From: Sulfopaludibacter sp035606355
GTDB lineage: Bacteria; Acidobacteriota; Terriglobia; Bryobacterales; Bryobacteraceae
Length of the DNA stretch: 64,000 nucleotides
Assembly: GCA_035606355.1 (NCBI GenBank)
Contig: DATNFO010000041.1
Span: forward strand, 372,001-436,000
Direction of reading: 5' to 3'
Positions 16,874 through 26,320 of the stretch are shown here, in pieces. Below the pieces are notes generated by a model that saw only the letters and a program-made list of their open reading frames with translations, had not been told where the DNA came from and searched no databases. Positions within the stretch are counted from its first letter, which is position 1. Each line of letters opens with the position of its first letter. The translations under genes were made by a program, and so were the position numbers.

Positions 16874-18358
16874 TTGAGAGATCTGCTGGTCATGAAATTC
16901 GGCGGCACGAGCGTCGGCTCGGCCGAACGCATGCGCGTGGCCGCTTCGCTGATTGCGCAGGAGAGCCAACGCCGTCCCATTGCCGTCGTGGTTTCCGCCA
17001 TGTCCAAAATTACGGACCTGCTGCTGGAGACGATGCGCTATGCCGAAGCGGCGAACCACAACGCCATCGCGTCGAATTTGCAAACGCTGCGCCACCGCCA
17101 TGAAGAGGCCTGCCGGGAGCTGCTGCCGGAATCCGCACGGCTCGCGGTGGAGGCGAAGATCGCCGCTTTGATCGCCGAATTCGAGCGCATCGTGAACGGT
17201 ATGGCGATGCTCACGGAGCGTCCGCCGCGTTCCGTAGATGAGGCCGTCGCGATCGGCGAACGTCTCAGCGTGCTACTGGTTTCCGAGGCGCTCACGGCCG
17301 CCGGCACACCCGCAGCGGCGATCAACGCATGGGACGTGGTGGTCACCGACGCCGTTTTCGGCAACGCATCGCCGCTCATGCAGCCCACGCGCGTCAAGGC
17401 CCAGGCCGCGCTGCTGCCGCTGCTGGAACGCGGTGTCGTGCCCGTAATCACGGGATTCAATGGAGCCACTTCAGACGGCCGTCCGACCACTCTCGGCCGC
17501 GGCGGCTCCGATTTTTCCGCCTCAATCCTGGCCGCCGCGCTCGATGCCGCCGAACTCTGGATCTGGACCGACGTGGACGGGATCATGAGCGCCGATCCGC
17601 GCCTGGTGCCGGACGCCCAGGTGTTGGATGAAGTGACCTACGTCGAGGCTGCCGAGCTGGCTTATAACGGCGCCAAGGTGCTGCACCCGCGGACGCTGGC
17701 GCCGCTCGCCGAAAAGAAGATTCCGGTGTGGAGCAAGAACAGCTTCGACCCGGGGAAGCCCGGCACCCGCATCGTCGCGCAGATTTCGAGCTACGAGCTG
17801 GGCGCCCGCGCAGTGACGAGCATGAAGAACGTCGCGCTGGTGTCCCTGGAGCCCGCAAGTGCGGAGGTCAACGGGGTGCAAGTGATGGCGCGTGCTCTCG
17901 ACGCGACCGCGCGCGCTAACGTCGAGGTCCTGATTGTTTCCAGCTCCAGCTACCGGCAGATCTTCTGCCTGCTCGTCCGGATGGAAGAGCTCGATCGCAC
18001 GATGCAGGCGCTCGAATCGGCGCTCGCATTGGAGTTGGCCCACGGCTACGTCAACCCGATCCACGTGGATACCGACGTCGGATTGCTGGCCGCGGTCGGG
18101 GAAGGGATGCAGGGCAAGCCGGGTCTCGCCGGCCGCATCTTTACAGCCATCAGCCGCGTTCAAGTGAACATCATCGCTATCGCGCAAGGCTCCAGCGAGG
18201 TAACCATCGCCGTCGTGGTGCGGCGCGATGGTCTGGAGAAGGCCGTGCGGGCCGTCCATGCCGAATGCGGACTCGGTCAGCGGCCTCCCGTTCCGGTGTT
18301 TCCGTTCCGCAAAGGCGTGCTTCCGAAGGCGAAGAAGGAAAGTCCGCAATTCCCGTAA
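16874..18358 (+). CDS. lysC: Aspartate kinase (monofunctional)
   Basis: 494 aa if started at TTG 16874, which has GGAG 6 nt upstream; ATG 16892 (MKFGGTSVG) is the alternative. Frames open further upstream but only through repeat DNA. Kinase motifs: KFGGTSVGSAERM, ITGFNGATSDGRPTTLGRGGSD in short form, TDVDGIMSADPRLVPDA and ELAYNGAKVLHPRTL. Two ACT domains follow (about 325-475). It catalyses the first step towards lysine, methionine and threonine, and the ACT pair predicts feedback by an amino acid. No homoserine dehydrogenase domain is fused. The gene is convergent with ppk1, with 2 bp between stops. Confidence 0.95.
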   Translation: MRDLLVMKFGGTSVGSAERMRVAASLIAQESQRRPIAVVVSAMSKITDLLLETMRYAEAANHNAIASNLQTLRHRHEEACRELLPESARLAVEAKIAALIAEFERIVNGMAMLTERPPRSVDEAVAIGERLSVLLVSEALTAAGTPAAAINAWDVVVTDAVFGNASPLMQPTRVKAQAALLPLLERGVVPVITGFNGATSDGRPTTLGRGGSDFSASILAAALDAAELWIWTDVDGIMSADPRLVPDAQVLDEVTYVEAAELAYNGAKVLHPRTLAPLAEKKIPVWSKNSFDPGKPGTRIVAQISSYELGARAVTSMKNVALVSLEPASAEVNGVQVMARALDATARANVEVLIVSSSSYRQIFCLLVRMEELDRTMQALESALALELAHGYVNPIHVDTDVGLLAAVGEGMQGKPGLAGRIFTAISRVQVNIIAIAQGSSEVTIAVVVRRDGLEKAVRAVHAECGLGQRPPVPVFPFRKGVLPKAKKESPQFP

Positions 18359-18360
18359 AG

Positions 18361-20517
18361 CTATTCGTAATGGGCCTGCGTAACCGGCTGGCCTGCTTTT
18401 CGCTTTCCTCGCCGTTTGTGAATCAGCTTTTCCTGGCTATTTATCCCGCGGCGGCCGTTCGCCGGCTTGCGACGCGAATAAGTTCCGTTGGAGGACATCA
18501 CGCGCGCCTTCACCGTATCGCTGAGATAGACTTCCAGCACCTGATCGCGCAGTTCTTTCACCAGATTGGGCGCGAGCACCGGCAGCAGCACTTCCACGCG
18601 ATGATCGATGTTCCTCGGCATGAGATCCGCGCTGCCGATGTAAACCTCTTCATGGCCGCCGTTATGGAAGTAATAAATGCGACTGTGTTCCAGGAAGCGG
18701 CCGACAATGCTCATCACTTCGATGTTGTCGCTGACGCCCGGAACTCCAGGACGTAAGCAGCATAGTCCGCGCACCAGCAACTGCACTTTGACCCCCGCAC
18801 GCGAGGCACGGTACAACGCACGAATCAGCTTCGGATCGCAGAGCGAGTTCACCTTCAGGATGAGGCGTCCGCCGCCACCTTTCGCATGCTTGATTTCCCG
18901 TTCGATCAGCTCTTCCAGTCTTTGCCGCAAATTCACGGGCGCAACCAGAAGCTCCTGATAGTCGGTCTTTCCCGAGTAACCCGTCAGATAATTGAATAAG
19001 TCGCTGACGTCGTCAGCGACCTTTTCATTCGCTGTGAAGATACCGATATCGGTATAAAGATGCGCGGTAACTGCGTTGTAATTGCCGGTCGAGATATGAA
19101 CGTAGCGCGCGATCTTATCCTGTTCGCGCCGAACGACCAGGGCGACCTTGCAATGGATCTTTAGACCGATCAAACCGTAGACGACGTGAACGCCGGCTTT
19201 TTCCAGCGCCCGCGCCCACTCGATGTTGCTCTCTTCATCGAAGCGCGCCTTCAACTCCACCAGAGACGCCACCTGTTTGTCTTCGTTGACGGCTTCCAGC
19301 AGCGTTTCGACGACGGGCGAGTTGCGCCCAACGCGGTACAAACAAATCTTGACTGCCAGCACTGCCGGGTCGCGCGCCGCTTTGTGTAAAAACTCGATGA
19401 CCGGCTGAAAGGAATCGAACGGATGATGGAGCAGGATGTCGCGGCGACGAATCAAGGCGAAAATATCGTCGTCCTCCGCGGTCTCGCATAACTCCGACGG
19501 AGTCGATGGCACAAACGGAGCGAACTTCAGTTCCGGCCGGTCCAGCGCATAAATTCCGTACAGCCGCTTGAGCGAGAGCGGACGGTAAGTTTTGTACACT
19601 TCCGTCTGCCCAAGCTCCATATTGTTCATCAGGATATTCAGGATAGGCGCGGGCATATCCTGGGTCACCATGAGACGCATGACGTCGCGGAAACGGCGCT
19701 GCTTTACGCCTTCTTCGACGCTCTCCAGCAGGTCCTCGGCTTCCAGTTCCTTGATGGCGATATCGGCATCGCGCGTGACGTGAAACGGATACGCTTCCAA
19801 GACTTCCATGCCGGGAAAGAGCGCGGGCAAGTTCGCCGCGATCACCTGTTCCAACCACACCAGGTCCGCACGCCGGGGCTTGACCACCTTCCGAACAGCC
19901 TTGGCGGCGCCGTGAAGCGGCACCAGTTGCGGGAGGGAATCGGGCACCTTTACGCGCGCGAACCGCTCCTGCCCGGCTTTATCGCGAATCAGAACCGCCA
20001 GATTCAGGCTGAGATTCGAGATGTGCGGGAAGGGACGCCCCGGATCGAAGGCCAGCGGCGTCAGCACCGGAAAGATCGTCTCGTCGAAGTAAGTGGTGGC
20101 GCGCTTCTTCTGCGCGTCGGAGAGCTCGGCGTAATCGTGAATGTGAATGCCCGCGTCGCGCAGCTTGGGATTCAGCCGCTCCAAGGCCTTGTGCGCTTCG
20201 TTGAGCAGCTTCTTGACCTCGCGACGGATGGCTATCAACTGCGCGCGCGCGGTCATGCCGTCCGGCGACGCTTCCACGGTTCCGGCTTCCACCTGCGCCA
20301 CCAGCCCGGCTACCCGCACCATGAAAAACTCGTCCAGGTTGGATCCTAAAATCGAGAGAAACTTGATGCGTTCCAGCAGCGGATTATCTTCGTCCTCGGC
20401 TTCCTCGAGAACGCGCCGCTGAAAGGCAAGCAGGCTCAGCTCCCGGTTCAAGTACAGCGACGGGTCCTTCAAATCGGGTCCGAGTGCTGCTGTGACGGCT
20501 TTCTTGGTCATAGCCAT
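18361..20517 (-). CDS. ppk1: Polyphosphate kinase 1
   Basis: 718 aa from ATG 20517; a GTG at 20538 is also in frame. N-terminal LYLNRELSLLAFQ, head domain, and catalytic C-terminal domains with ARYVHISTGNYN, which holds the His equivalent to the phosphorylated residue, and SIVGRFLEHSRIYYFH with the second conserved His. It polymerises the ATP gamma-phosphate into polyphosphate at the inner membrane. The last 30 residues are Lys/Arg-rich. TATAAG ends 6 nt before ATG 20517, again a leaderless-type arrangement. It is divergent from the S9 peptidase and shares an about 90-bp intergenic region with it. Confidence 0.95.
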   Translation of the reverse strand: MAMTKKAVTAALGPDLKDPSLYLNRELSLLAFQRRVLEEAEDEDNPLLERIKFLSILGSNLDEFFMVRVAGLVAQVEAGTVEASPDGMTARAQLIAIRREVKKLLNEAHKALERLNPKLRDAGIHIHDYAELSDAQKKRATTYFDETIFPVLTPLAFDPGRPFPHISNLSLNLAVLIRDKAGQERFARVKVPDSLPQLVPLHGAAKAVRKVVKPRRADLVWLEQVIAANLPALFPGMEVLEAYPFHVTRDADIAIKELEAEDLLESVEEGVKQRRFRDVMRLMVTQDMPAPILNILMNNMELGQTEVYKTYRPLSLKRLYGIYALDRPELKFAPFVPSTPSELCETAEDDDIFALIRRRDILLHHPFDSFQPVIEFLHKAARDPAVLAVKICLYRVGRNSPVVETLLEAVNEDKQVASLVELKARFDEESNIEWARALEKAGVHVVYGLIGLKIHCKVALVVRREQDKIARYVHISTGNYNAVTAHLYTDIGIFTANEKVADDVSDLFNYLTGYSGKTDYQELLVAPVNLRQRLEELIEREIKHAKGGGGRLILKVNSLCDPKLIRALYRASRAGVKVQLLVRGLCCLRPGVPGVSDNIEVMSIVGRFLEHSRIYYFHNGGHEEVYIGSADLMPRNIDHRVEVLLPVLAPNLVKELRDQVLEVYLSDTVKARVMSSNGTYSRRKPANGRRGINSQEKLIHKRRGKRKAGQPVTQAHYE

Positions 20518-20594
20518 TAAGCGCTTATAGCTTCTCACGATTCGCTGAGCGTTTGGTTACAAACGGCCGCGCACCGCGGCGCCGTTCGCTGAGA

Positions 20595-20600
20595 TATGAT
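20595..20600 (+). promoter_or_regulatory. -10 hexamer, leaderless-type, for the S9 peptidase gene
   Basis: TATGAT ends 6 nt before the TTG start at 20607. No Shine-Dalgarno separates them, and no strong -35 is apparent. Inference only. Confidence 0.4.
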
Positions 20601-20606
20601 TTTGGC

Positions 20607-23003
20607 TTGACACGCAAACTGTATCTCCCGCTTGCCGCGGCGCTCTTTGTTTTCCAGGCGCACACGGCCGACAAGTTCGCTCTCACGATCGATAACATCA
20701 TGCGAGGACCGGGCTTGATCGGCTATGAGCCTGCCCAGATCCGCTGGGGCTTCGACAGCCGCCATATCTATTTTCAATGGAAACAGGCGAGCGATAAGTT
20801 GGATGCTCCCCTCGATACGTACGAAGTCGCCCGGGACGGCGGCCCGCCGCGCAAGATGAGCGATGAAGAAGCCCGCGCACTCCCGCCCGGCTTTTGCGGC
20901 GACACCACGCGCGACCATCGCCATACCGTTTTCACGCGCGACGGCGATATCTTCATTCTGGACAACGACACCGGCAAAACCCGCCAGGTGACAAAGACTT
21001 CCGACAATGAAGGCGACGCGCATTTCCTGCCGGACGGCAACCGGATTTACTTTACGCGCTCCGGCAATCTGTTCGTCATGTCGCTGGATACCGGATTCCT
21101 GGAGCAGATGACCGATATACGGCCTGCAGCCACGGCGGGCCCGGCGGCGGCGGGCGGAGGCGGAGGCAGGGGACAGGGTGGCGGACGCGGAGGCTTCGGC
21201 GGAGGCGGCCGTGGCGCCGCGACCGGCGGAACGAACGGCAGCGAGCAGACATCCAGCGGCAGCCAGCAGTTTATTCGGGAGGAACAGAAGAAGTTCTTTG
21301 AAACGGTGCGCGATCGGGAATCGCTCCGCACAGAGGAACAGGCAAAGCGAAAGAAGGAGAATCCGCAGCGGAAGCCGTTCAATTTGACGGCACGTCAAAC
21401 CGTCGCTGCCCTTCGTTTGTCGCCCGACGGCAAAACCGTTTTCGCATCCGTCTTCGAGAATCCGGCGCAGCCCGCGAAGAACACGACCATCCCGAGTTGG
21501 ATCACGGATTCCGGCTACGTGGAAGACATCAACGGCCGCCCGAACGTCGGCGACGCTCAGCGCAACGGGCGCCTGGCCATGCTCGACGTTGCCACAGGCG
21601 ACGTGAAGTGGGTCGATGCCGGCCAGAAGGATCGCGAAGTCGAGGTGGGGGTGCCGGTCTGGAATGAAGAGGGAAGCAAGGCCGTCGTGTCAGCGCGCGC
21701 CGCGGATTTCAAAGATCAGTGGCTGCTGGCGCTCGATCCCGTAACTGGAAAGACGCGCGTGCTGGTGGACAAACACGATAACGCATGGGTCGGCGGTCCG
21801 GGAGCGCAGACGCTCGGTTGGATGAAGAACGATCGGGAAGTCTTCTACCAGTCGGAAACGACCGGCTACTCCCATCTGTATGCGGTCAATTGGGACGGCG
21901 GCGAGCCGCGCGCGCTCACCAGCGGGAAATGGGAGGTGCTCAACACCCGCCAATCGAAAGACAAGAGCAAATTCTTCCTGACGGCCAGCAAAGACAGTCC
22001 ATACGAAAACCACCTTTACGAGATGGACGGCGAGGGCGGACCGCTCACCCGGATTACGCAAGCTCCCGGCAAGCACACCACCTTCGTTTCGCCCGACGAG
22101 CAATGGATCGCCGACGTTTATTCGTACACGAACAAGCCGCCGGAGCTTTTTGTGCAGGCAAATCGCGCCGGCGCGGAATCGAAGAAGCTGACGACATCTC
22201 CCTCGCCCGAGTTTTCGCAGTATCCGTGGATAGATGTGCCGATCGTGGAGTTTACCGCGCGTGACGGCGTCAAAGTTCCGGCTCGCCTGTTCAAGCCGGC
22301 AGCGTTCAAGCGCGGCGGCCCCGCGGTGGTATTCGTCCACGGCTCGGGCTATCTGCAAAATGTGGATAAGTGGTGGAGCACCAGCTACTACCACGAGTAC
22401 ATGTTCGACCACATTCTGATGGAGCACGGGTATCTGGTGATCGATGTCGATTACCGCGGCTCCGCGGGTTACGGCCGCGACTGGCGAACAGCCATCTACG
22501 AGCACATGGGCGGCAAGGATCTGGACGACATCGTAGATGCGGCGAAGTACATCGTGGCGCAGCACGGCGTCGATGCCAAACACATCGGCGTATTCGGCGG
22601 CAGCTACGGAGGTTTTATCACATTGATGGCTATGTTCACGCAGCCTGACGTCTTCGCAGCGGGAGCGGCGCTCCGTCCCGTATCGGATTGGGCGCTTTAC
22701 AATCACGGGTACACCGGCGAGATCCTCAATCTGCCGCAAAACGATCCCGAGGCGTACAAACGCTCCTCGCCGATCTATTTCGCCGAGGGACTCAAGGGAG
22801 CGCTGCTCATCTGCCATGGGATGGTGGACACCAACGTGGAATTCGAAGACAGCGTGAGGCTGGTGCAGCGGCTGATCGAATTGCGTAAGGAGAATTGGTC
22901 AGTAGCGCCGTACCCCGTGGAGAACCACGCCTTTGCACAGCCCTCCAGTTGGGCCGACGAGTATAAGCGTATCTTCGCTCTCTTCGAAAAGAATCTGAAG
23001 TAG
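20607..23003 (+). CDS. Secreted S9-family peptidase (DPP-like)
   Basis: 798 aa from TTG 20607, chosen because a signal peptide (TRKLYLPLAAALFVFQAHTA) follows. A beta-propeller (about 40-540) precedes the alpha/beta-hydrolase domain with VFVHGSGY, the nucleophile elbow GGSYGG (Ser666), Asp741 (GMVDTNVEF) and His774 (VENHAF); all three catalytic residues are present. It should cleave di- or oligopeptides outside the cytoplasm. A Gly/Ala-rich low-complexity insertion with repeated GRGG motifs (about 175-215) breaks the propeller, which is unusual. A TTG start at 20553 would only add sequence that is not signal-like. Confidence 0.88.
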   Translation: MTRKLYLPLAAALFVFQAHTADKFALTIDNIMRGPGLIGYEPAQIRWGFDSRHIYFQWKQASDKLDAPLDTYEVARDGGPPRKMSDEEARALPPGFCGDTTRDHRHTVFTRDGDIFILDNDTGKTRQVTKTSDNEGDAHFLPDGNRIYFTRSGNLFVMSLDTGFLEQMTDIRPAATAGPAAAGGGGGRGQGGGRGGFGGGGRGAATGGTNGSEQTSSGSQQFIREEQKKFFETVRDRESLRTEEQAKRKKENPQRKPFNLTARQTVAALRLSPDGKTVFASVFENPAQPAKNTTIPSWITDSGYVEDINGRPNVGDAQRNGRLAMLDVATGDVKWVDAGQKDREVEVGVPVWNEEGSKAVVSARAADFKDQWLLALDPVTGKTRVLVDKHDNAWVGGPGAQTLGWMKNDREVFYQSETTGYSHLYAVNWDGGEPRALTSGKWEVLNTRQSKDKSKFFLTASKDSPYENHLYEMDGEGGPLTRITQAPGKHTTFVSPDEQWIADVYSYTNKPPELFVQANRAGAESKKLTTSPSPEFSQYPWIDVPIVEFTARDGVKVPARLFKPAAFKRGGPAVVFVHGSGYLQNVDKWWSTSYYHEYMFDHILMEHGYLVIDVDYRGSAGYGRDWRTAIYEHMGGKDLDDIVDAAKYIVAQHGVDAKHIGVFGGSYGGFITLMAMFTQPDVFAAGAALRPVSDWALYNHGYTGEILNLPQNDPEAYKRSSPIYFAEGLKGALLICHGMVDTNVEFEDSVRLVQRLIELRKENWSVAPYPVENHAFAQPSSWADEYKRIFALFEKNLK

Positions 23004-23072
23004 CGTTTGCTGTGCGATTGATCACTCCGGTCCGTGGCAGAATTGCGGACCGGACTGTAACATGAACCTTTA

Positions 23073-23438
23073 GTGATTCTGATTGTGGACGATGAGAAGA
23101 CTATCCGGCAGTTGGTCGCTTCGATTCTCAAACGTGCCGGATACGACGTTGTAGCAGTCTCAAGCGCGCGCGAGGCACTGGAGGTTATGAGCGGCCACAC
23201 GCCCGAACTGCTGCTGACCGACATCGTCATGCCCGAAATGAGCGGCCTCGCGCTGGCGGCGACAGCGCACCACCTGCACTACGGCGTCCCGGTAATGTTC
23301 ATGAGCGGCTTTGCCAGCAATTATGAAGAGGAACTCAGCGGCAGCGTTTGCCTGCGCAAGCCCTTCACCCCCGGGCAACTTCTCACGGCCGTGCAGGATG
23401 TTTTAGCGCTGCGAAAAAGTAGCGGCGGCGCGGCGTAA
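23073..23438 (+). CDS. Single-domain response regulator (receiver only)
   Basis: 121 aa, GTG start. The receiver fold has the acidic pair VDDE (residues 5-8), phospho-acceptor Asp in LLTDIVMPEMSG (about residue 51) and the Lys of LRKPF (about 98), with no output domain. It resembles CheY-like or hybrid-kinase receiver modules. No histidine kinase lies nearby, so its partner is unknown. It starts 70 bp after the peptidase gene and ends 11 bp before acyP. Confidence 0.85.
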   Translation: MILIVDDEKTIRQLVASILKRAGYDVVAVSSAREALEVMSGHTPELLLTDIVMPEMSGLALAATAHHLHYGVPVMFMSGFASNYEEELSGSVCLRKPFTPGQLLTAVQDVLALRKSSGGAA

Positions 23439-23441
23439 ACT
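23436..23441 (+). promoter_or_regulatory. -10-like hexamer upstream of acyP (leaderless-type)
   Basis: TAAACT ends 7 nt before the ATG at 23449 and overlaps the stop region of the response regulator. No Shine-Dalgarno lies between. The match is weak and is reported because of its spacing. Confidence 0.35.
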
Positions 23442-23448
23442 GTTCCAC

Positions 23449-23727
23449 ATGGCCGGCAAACTCGCGAGGCGCTGGTTGGTTCGCGGCAACGTACAAGGAG
23501 TCGGATTCCGGTATTTCGCGCAAAAGCATGCGGAGCGCCTCGGCCTGTCCGGCTACGCCCGCAATCTGGATGACGGCCGTGTGGAAGTATACGCGGCCGG
23601 CGACGAAGCTGCCCTCTCGGAATTCGCGGGCGCCCTGCATACCGGTCCGCGCTGGAGCGACGTCCGCGGTGTCGACGAGCAGGATGCCGCAGTACAGAAG
23701 TATCCCGGCTTCCAGATCACGGGCTGA
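23449..23727 (+). CDS. acyP: Acylphosphatase
   Basis: 92 aa, the family's usual size. The active-site signature VRGNVQGVGFRYF (about residues 10-22) supplies the phosphate-binding Arg, and GYARNLDDGRVEVYAAG supplies the conserved Asn. It hydrolyses acylphosphates such as carbamoyl or acetyl phosphate in the cytoplasm. It is followed 30 bp later by apt. Confidence 0.93.
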   Translation: MAGKLARRWLVRGNVQGVGFRYFAQKHAERLGLSGYARNLDDGRVEVYAAGDEAALSEFAGALHTGPRWSDVRGVDEQDAAVQKYPGFQITG

Positions 23728-23757
23728 TGCACCTGATACAATCGTTCCTTCCCTGAG

Positions 23758-24279
23758 ATGGAAGACCTGAAAAAGCTCATTCGCGAGATCCCTGACTTCC
23801 CGAAACCGGGGATCCTGTTCTACGACATCACCACGCTCCTCAAGGACGCCTGCGGCTTCCGCGCCGTCATCGATGGCCTCAAGTATCACTACCGCGAAGC
23901 GCAGGTCGACGTAGTTCTCGGCATCGAGGCGCGCGGCTTTATCTTCGCGCCGGCCTTGGCTTATGCCTTGGGGGCGGGATTCGTTCCGGTCCGCAAGCCC
24001 AAGAAACTGCCCGCCGAGTGTCTCACTGTTACGTACGACCTCGAATACGGCACGGACAGCCTGCAAGTCCACAAGGACGCTATTGAGAACGGCAAGCGCG
24101 TGCTGATTGTGGACGACCTGCTTGCCACCGGCGGTACGGCCGCGGCCGCGGCTCGCATGGTCACCGAAGCAGGCGGCACGATTGCAGGCCTGGGGTTCGT
24201 GGTGGAGTTGACCTTCCTCAATGGCCGCCAAAAGCTCGCCGGCATGGACGTCTTCTCCCTCCTGCAGTACGACAAATGA
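23758..24279 (+). CDS. apt: Adenine phosphoribosyltransferase
   Basis: 173 aa. Motifs: IPDFPKPGILFYDITTLLKD at the N-terminus, IEARGFIFAPALAYALG, and the PRPP loop VLIVDDLLATGGTAAA (about 116-131). It converts adenine and PRPP to AMP. Its stop overlaps the ispE start by 4 bp (ATGA), so translation is coupled. prs, which makes PRPP, lies two genes downstream, giving a metabolically linked apt-ispE-prs order. Confidence 0.97.
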   Translation: MEDLKKLIREIPDFPKPGILFYDITTLLKDACGFRAVIDGLKYHYREAQVDVVLGIEARGFIFAPALAYALGAGFVPVRKPKKLPAECLTVTYDLEYGTDSLQVHKDAIENGKRVLIVDDLLATGGTAAAAARMVTEAGGTIAGLGFVVELTFLNGRQKLAGMDVFSLLQYDK

Positions 24280-25169
24280 GCACGTCACGGCAGGCGCGCG
24301 TGCGTGCGCTGGCCAAAATCAATCTCGACCTGCGGGTACTCGGCAAACGTGCGGACGGCTTTCACGAGCTAAGAACGGTTTTTCAGACCATCTCTCTGGG
24401 CGACACGCTCGATATCGCCTTCACACCCGGACGGAAGCGCTCCGTCGACCTGGTGGATGCCCTTTCGATTCCCGATAATCTGGTGACCCGGGCGGCGCAT
24501 GCCGTTATGGACGCGCTGCGCATCAATGGCCGCGTCGAGATGCGGCTCACCAAGCGAATCCCGATGGGCGCAGGCTTGGGCGGCGGATCGAGCGATGCCG
24601 CGGCGGTTCTTCTCGCGCTGCCCGCGATCGCCGGCCGGACCGTTGACCCGGCGGCGCTGCGGGAAATCGGCCAGTCTCTCGGCAGCGACGTTCCGTTTTT
24701 CCTGCTTGGCGGCGCCGCCGTCGGAATCGGCCGCGGCACCGAGTTGTTCCCTCTGCCCGATACACCGGCCGGCTACGGCATCGTGGTCGCGCCCGGGATT
24801 CACGTCAATACCGCTCAGGCCTATCGCGATTTGAGCCCTCTGCTGGCGGACGCGGACGGCAAGGTGAATGCGTTTCAGACGGCCGCCTGGAGCGGCCAGA
24901 CCGGCGTCAACGATTTCGAATCGGTAGTCTTTGCCCAGCACCCGGAGCTCGCCGCCTGGAAAAAGCGTATCGTGCGCGCCGGAGCCACCGCCGCCATGAT
25001 GACGGGGTCGGGGTCGGCTCTGTTCGGGTTCTTCGCCTCTCGCCAAGCCGCCCGGCAGGCGCTTGAGCGGCTGCGCCCGTTCGACGCCGCCGTATTCCCC
25101 ATCTCTTCGGTAAACCGCGCCCGATATCGCCAAATGTGGCAAAAATGGCTGTTTGACAAGGGAATGTAA
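24276..25169 (+). CDS. ispE: 4-diphosphocytidyl-2-C-methyl-D-erythritol kinase
   Basis: 297 aa GHMP kinase. N-terminal AKINLDLRVLGKRADGFHEL, ATP loop PMGAGLGGGSSDAAAVL (about 90-106) and C-terminal MTGSGSALFGFF. It phosphorylates CDP-ME in the non-mevalonate isoprenoid pathway. Its start overlaps apt by 4 bp. No tRNA lies in the 34-bp gap before prs, although that position often has one in other phyla. Confidence 0.97.
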   Translation: MSTSRQARVRALAKINLDLRVLGKRADGFHELRTVFQTISLGDTLDIAFTPGRKRSVDLVDALSIPDNLVTRAAHAVMDALRINGRVEMRLTKRIPMGAGLGGGSSDAAAVLLALPAIAGRTVDPAALREIGQSLGSDVPFFLLGGAAVGIGRGTELFPLPDTPAGYGIVVAPGIHVNTAQAYRDLSPLLADADGKVNAFQTAAWSGQTGVNDFESVVFAQHPELAAWKKRIVRAGATAAMMTGSGSALFGFFASRQAARQALERLRPFDAAVFPISSVNRARYRQMWQKWLFDKGM

Positions 25170-25203
25170 CACAAAATAAGATGGTTACTTCCCCACCGCG
25201 AAC

Positions 25204-26175
25204 ATGGCCACTGCAAAGCCCGTACGTGCAATGACTCACGACCGCCTGCAAATCTTCACCGGGAATGCCAATCCCGACCTTTCGCGCGAAATCTGCGAGT
25301 GTCTCGGCGTGGAAGTTGGCCGCGCCATGATCCGCACCTTCGCGGACGGCGAAATCTATTTGCAGATTCAGGAAAACGTTCGCGGCGCCGACGTTTTCGT
25401 CATCCAGCCGACCTGCACGCCGGTGGATCGAAACCTGATGGAGCTCCTGCTGATGATCGACGCTCTCAAGCGGGCGTCAGCAGAGCGTATCACGGCAGTG
25501 TTACCCTATTATGGATACGCCCGGCAAGACCGTAAGGACAAGCCGCGCGTTCCGATCTCGGCCCGGCTTGTGGCCGCCCTGCTGGAAACGGCAGGCGCCG
25601 ACCGGGTTTTGACGCTCGATCTGCACGCCGCGCAGATACAGGGGTTCTTCGATATTCCGGTGGACCACCTGTTTTCTTCTCCGGTGATGATCGAATATTT
25701 CAAGGCGCTCAACGTTCCGGATATGACGGTGGTTTCGCCCGATGCCGGAGGCGTGGAGCGCGCACGCGCTTTTGCGAAGCGCCTGAATTCGCCGCTGGCC
25801 ATTATCGATAAACGGCGGGAAGAGGCCAACGTCGCCGAAGTGATGAATGTGGTCGGCGAGGTGAGCGGCCGGCATTGCCTGCTGGTGGACGATCTCATCG
25901 ATACGGCGGGTACGCTGGTGAAAGGCGCCGAGGCTCTGATGGAAAAAGGGGCAACAAGCGTTTCGGCCTGCGCGACCCATGCGGTGCTGAGCGGTCCGGC
26001 AGTAGAGCGGATCTCGGAATCGTGTTTGAAGGAAGTGGTAGTAACGAATTCCATCCCTGTAAAGGGAGAGAAGGCGCTATGCGGCAAAATCAGAACCTTG
26101 TCGATAGCGAAATTGTTGGCTGAGGCGATTCGGTCCATTCACGAAGAAACCTCGGTGAGTGTGTTGTTTATTTAA
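25204..26175 (+). CDS. prs: Ribose-phosphate pyrophosphokinase
   Basis: 323 aa. Motifs: FTGNANPDLSREI, the flexible loop YGYARQDRK, DLHAAQIQGFFDIPVDHL, VSPDAGGVERARAFAKRL and the PRPP loop LVDDLIDTAGTL. It makes PRPP from ribose-5-phosphate and ATP. The ATG at 25231 (MTHDRL) is an alternative start nine residues in; the first ATG has no clear Shine-Dalgarno. Confidence 0.97.
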   Translation: MATAKPVRAMTHDRLQIFTGNANPDLSREICECLGVEVGRAMIRTFADGEIYLQIQENVRGADVFVIQPTCTPVDRNLMELLLMIDALKRASAERITAVLPYYGYARQDRKDKPRVPISARLVAALLETAGADRVLTLDLHAAQIQGFFDIPVDHLFSSPVMIEYFKALNVPDMTVVSPDAGGVERARAFAKRLNSPLAIIDKRREEANVAEVMNVVGEVSGRHCLLVDDLIDTAGTLVKGAEALMEKGATSVSACATHAVLSGPAVERISESCLKEVVVTNSIPVKGEKALCGKIRTLSIAKLLAEAIRSIHEETSVSVLFI

Positions 26176-26251
26176 GGGACGCAGATGAACGCAGATAAAC
26201 GCTGATTGAATATTTCTGATCAGCGTTCATCTGCGTTCATGAGCGTCCCCC
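26175..26251. repeat. Large hairpin with GCAGATGAACGCAGAT-type arms
   Basis: Immediately after the prs stop, GGGACGCAGATGAACGCAGA (from 26176) and its near reverse complement ending GAGCGTCCC (26220-26250) flank a 15-nt AT-rich loop. The arms are about 31 nt with four or five mismatches, and each arm itself contains two ACGCAGAT-like tandem units. Similar sequences are recurrent short repeats in many soil-bacterial genomes. It could end prs transcription, but there is no T-tract. Confidence 0.7.
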
Positions 26252-26320
26252 AAATGTGTTTCGAAGCGGACCCACGGTAACCCGCAAGGGCCAACGGACT
26301 CCGCTCACAAGGAGCTTGTT

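Noticed and set aside
25170..25203. tRNA gene between ispE and prs, as in some other phyla
   Set aside because: The gap is only 34 bp, too short for a tRNA.
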